Assembly (NCBI GenBank): GCA_020205615.1
Contig: CM035171.1
Span: forward strand, 25,795,741 to 25,859,740
Length of the DNA: 64,000 bases
DNA from: Panax quinquefolius
Lineage: Eukaryota > Streptophyta > Magnoliopsida > Apiales > Araliaceae
Reading direction: 5' to 3'
Shown one piece after another: positions 33,855 to 45,583 of the stretch. How positions within the stretch are numbered: position 1 is the first letter of the stretch; each line of letters opens with the position of its first letter. The position numbers and the translations under genes are program-made. The notes beneath the pieces were generated by a model, which was not told the DNA's origin, searched no databases, and worked only from the letters and a program-made list of their open reading frames with translations.

Positions 33855-35356
33855 TATGCAATGTTGTGCTATCGGCTGGTAAAGAACCCCCTCATCACAC
33901 ATCTTCCTGTGTCAATATTATTGGACCTAATAGGTGTACTTATTTTTTTATATTTGAGAATCTTATTTTATTTTATTTACAATGCATTGCAAAGAATTAA
34001 CATACTTTTTTATTTTAGACGTGTAAAAATCGATAGTATCATACACCTCTTCTTTTTGCAATTGTTGGAGCCAGATGAGGAGGACACTGAAATTCTGAAT
34101 TAGGAGGAAGATTTTTGCCTGCCGCAAAGTTACTTTGATTAGAAAGAATCTTGACTGGCAAAGTTTATATACAAAAATGTTCATGAATGATGATGTTTAA
34201 TTCCTTTTTGTTATACAACGTGGTCTAAAGGAGATGTTGATTTTAAGAATGTTATAGCATCATTTAATAATCTTTTCACATGTTTCGACCTTGCTTCTAT
34301 TCATTTCTAGAAATAAAATAAGACATTCATAAAAGAGTTTGATACATTGCCAATATTTCCATATGCCAACAAGGAAAGTCAATTGTGAACAAAGTATATC
34401 AACAAAGAAAAATCCTGCTAAGAATTCACTTTTGTAGTAGTCTAATAATTGAACCTTGATATTGTGTGATAATAAATTTATTAGAAAATGATGTAATATA
34501 TCCCGTTGTTCTGTCTTCTTGTTAATCAGTAACAAAAGAAAAACATAAGCCTGTTTTGTGAGAACTAACCCTTTTTTGTAAATCTTGGAAATTTGTTTTG
34601 AGGGATGGACTGATGGAGAAATGGAAGTAGTATTAAGCACTTTCCGGGTAATGACCCAAATGACCTAAAGAGCTACTATATAAGCTGGATTGCTGTTCAA
34701 ATTCATCCAATCCATGTGTAACACACTTTTCATAGCTTTTAATTGTTATGTTTTAGTCTCAACAAAAGCTACAAGGAGAAAAAAATTCAAGCTGAAATCC
34801 ATGTTGCATACATCAAATCGTTATATTGTGTTTTAAAACTCGCTCTAGGAGAAGGCAGGCAGCTGATACCAGTTCAATAGGCTAGAAGATCCACACTGCT
34901 TTAAACCACAAGCCATAGGGCACAATAAGTAGAAGAGGAAATATGATAAAACAGAGAGAAGAGACATTAAATAAAGAGAAACAAGGAAACACATATTATA
35001 TCTGCCATTTGAATAATTAAGGTCTATAAGTGGCTAAATTAGAAGCAATTACAAAACCAACAAACAAAATTATAGTAGAAATAGAAATGGGCATAGCGAA
35101 ATCCTGTTATGCTCTGTAACCCATGAAGATTAATTTTCATTATGAGATGTTAATAATATCCCGTGCAATCCGCTTATGAGAAGTAGAAATGGACACTTTA
35201 GCAAAGTTCTCCAACATCAAATTGCCTTATTTGGGGCTTACTTCTGAAAGAGATTAAAGAAAAATACCGATCAATTATTATTGGGCAGGACTTTGTTGAA
35301 GAATTTGATAACACCAACAAATTAAGTGATATTCTAACCTCAGGTTCTGCTGCTGG
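33855..35356. other. Host sequence right of the hAT element
   Basis: It starts with the continuation of the split exon-like string (VCNVVLSAG then GTAAAG, a possible donor near 33881). At about 34066-34102 a short acidic end (PDEEDTEILN, then TAG) could be a terminal exon. No domain is recognisable. The remainder is AT-rich with nothing supported. Confidence 0.35.
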
Positions 35357-36226
35357 TAGGGCTGAACAAGTTACCAAATTGGAACCAAAACCGCACGAAC
35401 CGCACCAATTAAAATCGCACCAATAGTTCCGGCGTATGTGGCGGTTTTAGGTGGGTCGAATAACCAAATTTACGGTTCCGGTTTGGTTACTAGCCAAAAC
35501 CGCATGCATAAAACCAAAACCGCACCATGAGTGTGTATGTGTATATTATCTCTAGTAAATTCTAAAGTTACTTTTTACTTGAACATGCTCTGAGAAAACC
35601 CCAGTCTTGCATTGTCATTTTTCACCAATTGAAAGAAGATGTTAGAAGTTATAGAGTCAAAAATTAAGCAATTGGGTTTTAGAATTTCGAATTTGTTTGA
35701 TGCGTTATTGGAGGGGCTTATAGCTGAGGGGCTCGAGCACTTGATGCATTGGTTAATGTCAATGCTATAATAGTAATAGTTTAATAGATTATTTTTCAAA
35801 TTAGGTATAGTTAGGATTATATTCTATAAGTCCTCCCTGCAATATATGATTCTATCTCCAGTATACTTTTAATTTTTGGGGAACTAGATAAACATTCTTG
35901 CTTGTTATCGAATACATGGTCTCCGTTGTTTTATATAGCGTATGTTTTAGTTTTAAAGCATGCTTGATATAATTCCCATTAGCGACTTTGTCACTAAGTT
36001 AATTGCTCGATGTAAGTTTTATGTTAAATTTTATTGAAGGCTTAGACTTTTTTGTTGTTTTAATTGATTTTGGAACTGAAACCGCACCAATTAAAACCGC
36101 ACCGCACACTTTAAAACTGCACCGCACCAATCATAAGCTGTTTTGGGTGCGGTTTTGAATTTTTCAAACCGCACCTAAGCGGTTTCGGGTGCGGTTTGGA
36201 CTTCAAACTGCACCAAACCGCCCCTA
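35357..36226. mobile_element. Non-autonomous hAT element, same family as 30433-31087
   Basis: TAGGGCTGAAC at the left and ...GCCCCTA at the right. Eight-bp duplications GCTGCTGG (35349-35356) and GCTGTTGG (36227-36234) differ at one base. AACCGCACC/GGTGCGGTTT motifs cluster within about 200 bp of each end, as in the 30.4-kb copy. The 870-bp body has no transposase. Confidence 0.85.
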
Positions 36227-38225
36227 GCTGTTGGTTTATATATTTCCCCTTTAAAGTTGTCGCCTGCATATAAACATTTCACTTCATTAGATTTTGCCAA
36301 ATAACCAAGATTCTATTACATATAATGTTTACTAGACAATATTTATAGTTGAGGGCCAAGTTCATATCCATATCCTCATTCCTCTAAATCCTTGAATAAA
36401 ATATCAGCCAAAATTCTTATTTATTATTTTAGATAATGACTAAATAATACCTCCATCCTCGGAGAAATCAGAGGCCCACAGAGTGAGGTTGTACCTCAAA
36501 AATGCACAACAGATATTCTTAGTTGTCTATAAACCATATTTTTAAGTCATAAAAATCTATTGCATTTCATTATTTTATCAATTTGCATTTCATATATTCC
36601 AAAATATACATCATCTGGATATATAAACATGAAGCCCGAATTCACTTTTGCAATCATCGTAATCATGCTAAAACCTTTTAAAAATAAAACCAAAAAGAAA
36701 AAAAAGTTTAATCTACAATCTTGACTCTTACGATTTCAAATAGAGATTCCCATATTGAAGTCCCAATGATTTACAATTTTAATTAGGCATTAATACTACT
36801 TTCGTTCAAATTAGTTTCACTTAGCTGCTCTTATAAAACTAAAAAAAAATCAAGAAACAAGATCTTATTTTTCACAAAAAGATGAAACTTTCATTTCATG
36901 GAAGCTACTACAATCGGAGTAACTTAACTAAATTCCCCAAAAACAATTGTATTGTTTTCTATTAAATTTTATCAGCAACCAGAACCAGATATATGGTAAA
37001 TAAATGATAAATCCATAAAATTTCTCCAAACAACTAAATCAAAACTATAAACAAAGTTCACAAATTACCCATAACAATACTTACTAATTGAAATAAAAGC
37101 CACAGATTGTGATAGAACAGATGAAAAATGAAGATATTGAATCGATTTTTGACAAATTAATGAGATTCAATGGAGTAATCAACTACCGATAGAAAAGGAA
37201 AACCCCTTTTTTCAATTTTGAGCTTTTAAACCCTAAATTTCTTAAGTTAGAAAGTTAAATTAAAACTTAATAGAGTTATGGAGCATTACCTTCGTAGAGA
37301 GACACTAGAGTGTTAATTTGTCCGGAAAGTTATCCATTTGGCCATAGCCGGTTCGAAATTGCCAAAGTTTTGGTTCGTAGTGAGAGAGAAGAGTTAGAGA
37401 GATAAAGAGGTTGCATAAAATGAATTTAGATGGGTCTTTTTGTTTAAGTTAGCTGACCCATTTGACACCCAACCCAACCGATCTAACAACCCGCGTGTTT
37501 TTTTAAATTCGTCTTTGGTTCGGAAAATTGGTTCTATTCCATTACATCACGTCCTCAGATTTTAGGACAACACTACCCTTGTTCTTATTATTCAACACTT
37601 CGGTTGTCTTCAACCTGTTTAAAAAATTAAACACAAGAATGAGCTTAAATAGCTCAACAAATATTGTATAATGAATATCATAACTGAAGATTCTATAGCT
37701 TCTGAATCAAGAATATGTAAAGATATGATTTATGATATCGTCATCAACATACATCAATAAAAGCTTTTGAAGCTCAAATTCACAATTTGTAGAGTTTGAA
37801 TGGGAAACGTTTTACAACAAGGTTAAATATTTTTTTCATCACTGTACTTTAGGTCAACTTACAAACGACTATCTATATATTTTTTTTCTTACAGCCAACT
37901 AACTGAACTTTTGTTTTCTTACAAAATGCCACAAAATCTATAAATCATGTTCACTTTAAACGATTTACCACATGTGATTCCACGTAAAAGAGATAGAGTT
38001 GACATGAAACTCTCATATATGATATGGCCACACTAAAGTGGACATGAAAGTAAATTAAGTGGAAAATGAAATAAAAAATATAAAAACTACATCTTGCCAA
38101 AACAATCACAAAAAAAATGTAAGAGAATAAATAAATAATAGATAAAACTGCAAAATTTAGGAAAAACGAAAAGAAATTTCAGTGTTTTAAAAAAAGCTAT
38201 AAGAGCGCATGAGACTAGGCCCAAG
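36227..38225. other. AT-rich intergenic sequence with inverted copy of the Gemin2 upstream block
   Basis: Positions 37385-37560 are the inverted partner of 16260-16690 and lack the small hAT-like insertion. Read on the minus strand, a CT-rich leader (CTCTCTCTACGAAG then GTAATG, near 37310-37290) looks like a 5' UTR exon and donor, but no coding sequence follows convincingly. Nothing else is supported. Confidence 0.4.
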
Positions 38226-40078
38226 TGAAAATTCATGCCCAAATCATGTATGATGATAAAAGCATATATGTGTAATCAATCTTATTTATTTATTAATAAA
38301 AGAATTATTTATTAAAGGCATTTATTATCTACATGGTCTTTGTTTTAATAATATGTGATAAACCCATAGTTTTAAGCAACGCTTTTAGAATAATGATGAT
38401 GATCATTCTAATGAGATCTAAATTTTAGAAAGCTTAAAACTAAAATAGTTCCCAATCATTGGATTACTAAATAGGGGATTAGTGAATCCGGATAGATTGG
38501 TACATACGTTGTCTTTGCTTTCATGGATGAGGATGATTGATCTCACGATCATTTGTGTGGAGACACTAAAGCAAGTATGTAGGTGCTTATTAGAGAATAA
38601 GTTCATCGAACGCGTGACTCGCTAAGGAATACCTAATGGAGTTTTACTTACCGTCAATAGGAATTTCAGAAGTGATAGTAAGATAAATGATCTCAGACTT
38701 GAGATCATCATAGTATCTTATATATAATGAATTACACTTGACTTATTCCTTAAGACTCTTAGAGTATATCAAAGGGTATGCTTGGGTGTAATAAGTTATA
38801 TATGAAGATAATGAATGATCAATAAAGAATCTACCACTTCTAAGTAAAAGGAGAGATGTCCTATGTGATTCGATAAACGACAACCTGTGAATCCTTGGTT
38901 AAGATGGAAAGAAATTAGAAAGTAGTTTCTAATTTGCATTCATTCGGGAGTTGCTTCATTTAGGAATCGAAATACATATAATTAAATAAAATAAGACTTG
39001 ACAAGAATTCCATGCCTTATATTTAATTGGGACATCAGTATATGGTAGAAGGATTGAATCAGATTTAAGAACTATTTACTCAAAGGTTCTTTTATGATTA
39101 ATGTTGAAATCTATATTATCCGGAAAGTCGTTTGATCGCTGGGAGGCTTATCCCTATTGTAGAATAAATATTATTTATTTAAATAAATTATTTGTTTAAT
39201 TTATTTATTTAAATGAGATTAGAATTGTTCTAATTAATTTATTCACAACCTGGGCTTAATATGGAGAACCTAAAGGGTCACACCATAAAAGGAAGAATAA
39301 TTATTTAAGAAGTTAATGGCATAATTGTAATAATATGTTAAGTATATTTAATTTAATCTATGGTGATAGAATAAATTAAATAGCTTAATATTTATTATTT
39401 AATATTTTAGAAATATTAAATATAAATTAATAAGAGGAGTCTTATTAATATTATTATAATTATTATTATTTTAATTTCTAAAAGGTTTAGGAATTAATTT
39501 AATATTAGTATCTCATTTATTCCTAATTGGATTAAAAAAAAAAATTAGTTAAAGGAGTTTAACTAATTATCCCTAATAGATTAGGGAGCCCATTTAATTA
39601 AAAGAGTTTAATTAAATAAATAATACCTTATTTTAATTAAAATAGGTTACATAATATCTTTATTAGAGAGAGTCTTATATTAGATATATGAGAATACGTA
39701 ATTCCAAGAGTCGAGAAGACACCCTTTTCTTATTCAGATAGGAAAAACTAGGGTTTGAGCCAAAACCTTCTTCTTGAAAAATTCTCTTCCTCGGTGGATC
39801 ACCTATAGAGGCCACACACTGGGTGGCTTACATCGATCAAAGGAAGGAATCTACCCGGAGATTCAAGGAGATCATGAGAAGAGGAGGTGAACTCGCACTG
39901 AGGAAGCTCTCGTTTACAAGGGTATGATTTCATAATTTCTTATTCTTCGCTTTAATTAATAATATGCGATAAAGGATGATCCGTAATTGGTTTGTGAAAA
40001 ATTTTAAAATCGATTTTATCTCGCCTCGCTTATATTTTGTAATTTGATTGCTACTTTGATTTTCACGAAAACCTAATA
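38226..40078 (+). repeat. Copia LTR A
   Basis: 1853 bp, begins TGAAAATTCATG and ends CCTAATA. Collinear with LTRs B and C. AT-rich with internal palindromic stretches such as TTTAATTAAA near 39590-39640. Confidence 0.85.
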
Positions 40079-42033
40079 AAGGGTATCGAGCCAAACTTTA
40101 TGCTAATTATTAATTATTTAGATTCCATATATGTATGGGTATGAATTTAGAATAATTTATCGGGCATAATTTGTTGTATAAAATTATTATTTCAAAAATA
40201 AAATTATTTTTTTTAATTGAAAAAAAAGACGTAAAGAAGGGGTTTGAATTTTTTTTTATTACGCAATCCATGCAACTCCATGCCACTTTTGTGGGAAAAT
40301 TCCGTGTGGCGTTAGAATTTGTTGCCATCTCTTTGGAACCGTTTGCACCGCTTGGTCTAATTTGATTTGTAAGCCATCACGTTGACCGAGGGTCGTATAG
40401 CAAATCAATCATTTGGAAGGTTATATATATATATATAAATAAGATACATGCGTCGCCACGTGGAATGGAAAAGAAAATGGTTGGCGTGAATCTGTTATAA
40501 TCCTTTTTTTAATTAAACCGTGACTGACTTTAACATGCCACGTTAACCAAAAGCTTCAAGCATGAAATCATGGATTACTCACGTTGACCGAGGTGCAATG
40601 CAGTCCGGAAATTGTTTGACCGAGTATGAAGAAAAACAAAGCAGTATGAAGAAAAACAAAGCGGTCCTACCATTTTTTTATAAAAGTAGATATTTTTTAT
40701 ATATATATATATATATATAATTATTATATATATATATATTAATTTTAATAATTTTATAATTAAAATAAAAGAGTTTATTTTAATCTTGAAATTGGATTTC
40801 ATGCAACATAAAATTGCCCATTAAATGATACTATATATATATGGAATGATTTTATTTATCGATACATATGATGATATGTATGATAATAAATGGGATTGAT
40901 TATGGACAATCGACCAATATGATTGGATTTATTTTAGTTGGATGTTTTGAATGAATGAGTTTTATTAAATGGGGTCTCACTGACTCGCCTTTTCTCGGTT
41001 TTCTTTTCGATGTAAATTCTATCTCTCTCCTATGCATTTCCCTCGATTCACGATCAAGGTTTTATTTAAATTAAATAGTTTAATGTAATAGGATTAGTTA
41101 GAATTTTTAGAAGAACCAAGACCAAGATCAAGGAGCGCGAAGACCCGATTTGTAATGGAGCCCAAGTTTAAATGTAATAGTTATATTTAAATGTTTATTC
41201 TTTCGCACCTTAGGGTTTGACCTTTTGTTCACACTTGGTGGCTCTAGTGAACCAAACTAGAATAAAAGTCCATAATCAATCCGTAGAATATAGTATTCTA
41301 TATGTGCATGCTAGTATTATATATATTATATATTATGCAAACATGCTTCAGATGTTTAATAATATACGACGCGTATTTTATATATATATTTGCATGCCGC
41401 TTAAACAAGATGAGACAAATAATAACAAATCCTCAAAGTTTTTTTTTATTAAGTCTTAAGCGCTCAAAGATATTTAGAATATCGAACGTCATTTCTAGCA
41501 TGATAAAATTAATAGAGTATTAAATATTTAATATGAGTTTGTTGTGTCACCACAAGGCAAGTATTAAGTATTTAAGATGTTAATTTATCACATTTGATGC
41601 TTATAAAGAAAATTGAACAATATTGTTTTGTTGTGTCACCACAAGGGCTTATATTTTTCTTTTTGAATATATGGAAGTGCTAGGTTGGACTTAACTTAGA
41701 TAATTTTGATTCGGATGTGTCACCACTTGATCAAAATAATCTAAGAGGCAAAACATAAGGAGTTACATGTTGATGTAATTGACAAGGAGTTGTCTACCTA
41801 TTTATTTATATATAGTTTGTTGTGTCACCACAAGGCTATATACATTTGAAATGGGATCCTTATTCTCACTAAGAAAAACTTTAATTAGATTTTGCCGAAC
41901 TATATAAATGAGGGTAATATAGTTTGAAGAAAATAGTGAGAGATACCAATATAAAATAAGACCTAATTTATTTTGGTAATTAATAAATGAATGTTTGCTA
42001 AAATATTGTCTTTTTACATGCGTAATTTTGAAA
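40079..42033 (+). other. Copia A primer-binding site and ~2-kb leader
   Basis: GGTATCGAGCC right after the LTR resembles the iMet-type PBS (usually GGTATCAGAGCC). The leader that follows is long for a copia element, AT-rich and noncoding, with (TA)n runs near 40420 and 40690-40740. It ends in a four-hairpin array (41521-41846) and the gag ATG. Confidence 0.7.
41521..41846 (+). ncRNA. Four stem-loops with identical apex in copia A leader
   Basis: The 14-nt apex TTGTGTCACCACAA (5-bp stem TTGTG/CACAA, loop TCAC) occurs at 41542-41555, 41631-41644 and 41820-41833. A variant, ATGTGTCACCACTT, is at 41715-41728. Each sits on a different lower stem: TAAATATTTAATAT / GTATTAAGTATTTA; AAAGAAAA..AATAT / ATATTTTTCTTT; CTTAGATAATTTTGAT / ATCAAAATAATCTAAG (41695-41745, about 16 bp with one mismatch); and TATATAG / CTATATA. 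Spacing is 84-105 nt. Conserved loop on non-homologous stems points to RNA structure under selection; a role in packaging, dimerisation or translation is inference. Confidence 0.7.
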
Positions 42034-42870
42034 ATGTCACATTCACTAATTTCATCGCGAAGCATACTTTGTGCTAACAAACCGACCGGACCGAAACTAC
42101 CTGATGGTTAAGGAATCGAGAATTGTTCTCACCGCCGAAAAGATTTCTTATGTCTAAATTACCTGCACTGCAAAAAGTTGCGCAGATGTACCTCCGAGGA
42201 AGAGATTGCTACTTTTAAACAAAGGGCAAGATGATGCATCCGTGGCTCAATGCATCATGCTCGCATCCACGAGTAACGAGCTTCGCCACAAGATGAAAAC
42301 ATGGATGCTCCTACTATGCTACCGCACCTTGGAGAGTCAGATGGTGAGCAAAGTAGACCTGCTAGATATGAAATATCTAAGGAGCTCTTCCGATCTCTGG
42401 ACGACCGAGGGCACCGCCATTGAGACTCATGTCCTAAAGATGATCAACTGATTGAACGCCTTGGACAAACTTGGGTTCGTCATGGATGGGGAGTTGAGTC
42501 AAGATTTAGTCTTGCAATACCCTGCACACCTTCTCACAATTTGTTGTGAATTTTCACATGAATAAGTTGGATGTCACTTGCTCAATTACTTAACATGTTG
42601 AAAATCGTCAAGGTCACTTCCCATCCAAGAAGAACCATGTTCATCTTGGTGGATGATTCTTCCAAGAAAAGGAAGAGGCCCAAGGTATCTTTCGAAAGGA
42701 AGAAATCCAAGAAGGCTAAGGAAAGGCGAAAGTGAAGGATCAAAAGAAACTCGATCCAAATTTAGCAAAGGAATTTGCTTCCATTGTAATAAGCGGGTCA
42801 TGGAAGAGGAACTGCAAAGATTATCTTGCAGTAACAAAAGCGTAAGAAGCTTGGAGAAGCTTCAATCCTA
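42034..42870 (+). pseudogene. Copia A gag
   Basis: The ATG at 42034 starts MSHSLISS and is followed by TGPN/L-type and TAEKISY-type strings. A helical segment (DDASVAQCIMLASTSNELRHKM at 42240-42300; HVLKMIN near 42430) and a lysine-rich tail lead to a CCHC knuckle at about 42770-42835, where the frame is disturbed (ICFHCNK then a frame slip). Gag forms the particle. Single-base gains and losses separate the parts. Confidence 0.75.
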
Positions 42871-42899
42871 ATCATGGTTTGTTTATGATTGAAATTAAT

Positions 42900-44290
42900 T
42901 TTTCCGAAAGTCAATCTTCTACTTGGGTATTGGATACTGGGATGTGGTTCTCACATATGTAATAATATGCAGGGACCGGTCAAGTAGAAAGTCGAAGCAA
43001 GGATGAGGTAAATCCACGAGTGGGAAATGGAGCAAAGGTTCTTGCATTAGACAATGTAGGGACTTATTGTTTAAAGACCGCTTACGGCAAGTTCATTAAT
43101 TTAAATAATTGTTATTTTGTTCCAAATATCATTAGAAACATTATTTCTATCTCTCGTATTGGATATGGATGGTTTTAATATTATAATAAAGAACAACAGC
43201 TTGTTCTATTTATAATGATAATGTTTTATATGGTGTTGGTAATTTGCATAAATGGACTTTATATACTGACTTGCATGAAAATATATTTCAAATTGAACAA
43301 ACTAAGAAAAGGAAAAGAGATGATGTTAATTATACCTTCATGTGGCAATCGAGACTTGGTCATATTAATGAAACAAGATTATCCAAGTCAGATAAAGATG
43401 GGCTCCAGAGTTATCTCGATTATGAATCATATCCAACTTGTGAATCTTGTCTCATGGGTAATGACTAAATCTCCTTTTTAGTGGAAAAGGAGAAAGAGTT
43501 ACAGAGTTGTTAGGGTTGGTACAACATGTATGTATGTGGACCTATGACAACGATCATTCGCGACGAGGAGGGTATTCTTATTTTATTACATTCACCGATG
43601 ACCACTCAAGATTTGGATATGTGTATTTAATGAAATACAAATCAATCATTTGAAAAGTTCAAAGAGTTCGTAAGTGAAGTTGAGAAGCAAACCGGTAAGA
43701 GTATTAAGATTCTTCGATCCGATCGAGGAGGAGAATACTTAAGTGGTGAGTTTCTCAATTGTCTCAAAGAAAATGGTATAATCTCACAATGGACTCCACC
43801 AGTGGACGCCACAGATGAATGGTGTATCTCGAAAGGAGAAATCGAACATTGTTGGACATGGTTCGATCTATGATGAGTTTTATCGACCTTCCAGCTTCCT
43901 TCCGGGATATGCCCTAGAATCATACCGATACTTACTTAACAAGGTACCTACAAAATCCGTCCCCAAGACCCCTATATGAGTTATGGATAGGAGGAAACCA
44001 AATCTTAAGCATGTTAAGACTTGGGGTTGTCCAAATTATGTCAAAAAGTTTGAAAACGATAAGTCGCAGACTAGATCCGACAAATGTAGATTTGTGGGAT
44101 ACCCTAAAGAAACATCGGTATATTATTTCTATCATCCAACCGATCAAAAGGTGTTTGTTGCGAAACATGCCGCCTTCTCGAAAAGGAGTTTATCCTCAAG
44201 GGGTCAATTGGGAGTAAGATATATCTTCAAGAAGTTCAAGAATCACAAAATACTGATCAAAGTGAGGTACCTAACCAAGTAGAGATTCCT
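42900..44290 (+). pseudogene. Copia A protease and integrase
   Basis: The protease triad is seen as VLDTG near 42930, followed by a one-base slip. Then NCYFVPNIIRNIISISR (about 43090-43160) leads to the integrase-side zinc finger (FMWQSRLGHINETRLSK, CESCLMG at 43340-43460), where the first histidine reads Q. The integrase core carries FITFTDDHSRFGYVYLM (43590-43630), then SDRGGEYLSGEF (43720-43755) and GVSRKEKSNIVG-like codons with the catalytic glutamate region. The post-core motif KTWGCPNYVKKFENDKSQ / DKCRFVGYPKET follows at 44010-44120. Confidence 0.75.
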
Positions 44291-44399
44291 TCAGCATCAC
44301 ACCCTATTCAGAATCTGGAAGAGTACCAAAGATACCAGACAGTATGGACTTGTCATAGAAGATGACAATGAGGTACGATCATAGATGATGATGATCCAT

Positions 44400-45583
44400 G
44401 AATTACTTAACAAAGCTATGAGAGTAGTAAAGACTCAGAGAAATGGCAAGAAGCCATGAAACCGAGATGGACTCCATGTATGAGAACCAAGTATGGACTT
44501 TGGTCTCTCACCACCAAGGCATTAAGCCTATTGGGTGAAAATGGGTCTTTAAAAGAAAGATCGGAGCAGATTTTTAAAGGTAGAGACCTATAAGGTCTGG
44601 ATTTGGTTGCAAAAAGGTTTCAAACAAAGACAAGGAGTCGACTATGACGAAACCTTCTCACCAAGAGTAATGCTCAAGTCCATTCGGATTTTGCTTTGCG
44701 ATCGCAACTTACCACGACTACGTAAATCTCGCGGATGGACGAAAAAACGGCCTTCCTCAATGGGAAACTTGAGGAGGATGTGTATATGACACAACCAGAG
44801 GGATTTGTTTCAAAGGTTGGAACAAATCAAGTCTCAGAAGCTACAATGATCCATTTATGGATTAAAGCAAGCTTCGTAGGTGGAACATCCGTTTTGATGA
44901 GACAATCAAAAAGTTTGATTTTATCAAAATGAGGATGAACCATGTGTGTACAAGAAGGTTAGTGGGAGTATTTGTTTCATTCCTCAGATTATATGTTGAT
45001 GATATATTACCGATAGGAATGATATTCCTATGTCGCAAAACAATTAAAATCACAGTTATCTAAACACTTCTCCATGAAGGACTTGGGAGAAGCATCCTAT
45101 ATTTTGGGGATAAAGATCTATAGAGATAGATCTAATAGGATGCTTGGCTTATCCCAAGGAACGACATCGACATGATGCTAAAAAGGTTTAGCATGGAAGA
45201 TTCCAAAAGAGGTCTCATGCCGATGAGCCATGGAATACATCTCTCCAAGAAACAAGCCCCAAAGACACTGAGAGAGAGAAACCAGATGAGTAAGATTCCT
45301 TATGCTCAAAGAATAGGATCTATCATGTATACAGATGATATGTACTAGACCGGATGTCATTTCATGCACTTAGTGTAACAAGCGAGATATCACCAAATCC
45401 AGAGAAGAACATCGAAGGCAAAGTTGAAAACATCCTAAAGTACTTAAGAAGAACTAAGGATGTATTTCTTATTCACGGTGGGTCCGAATTAAAACCAGAG
45501 GGCTTCACAGACTCAAGTTTTCAAATGCACCAAGATGACAAGAACTGCTTTTGGTATGTATTTACCTTAAACGCATGGCGCAT
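44400..45583 (+). pseudogene. Copia A reverse transcriptase and truncated RNase H
   Basis: RT motifs: FKQRQGVDYDETFSP (44620), MDEKTAFLNGKLEEDVYMTQ (44734-44793) and YVDDILPIG (44994-45020). RNase H begins (YLRRTKDVFLIHGG, GFTDSSFQ near 45440-45530) but stops at about 45583, where the next LTR starts directly. Compared with copy B, 418 bp are missing, including the RNase H end and the polypurine tract. This copy therefore could not prime plus-strand synthesis. Confidence 0.8.

Noticed and set aside
41521..41846. CRISPR-like array (regularly spaced repeats)
   Set aside because: Plant retrotransposon leader, only four repeats, spacers pair with each other as stems, and no cas genes.
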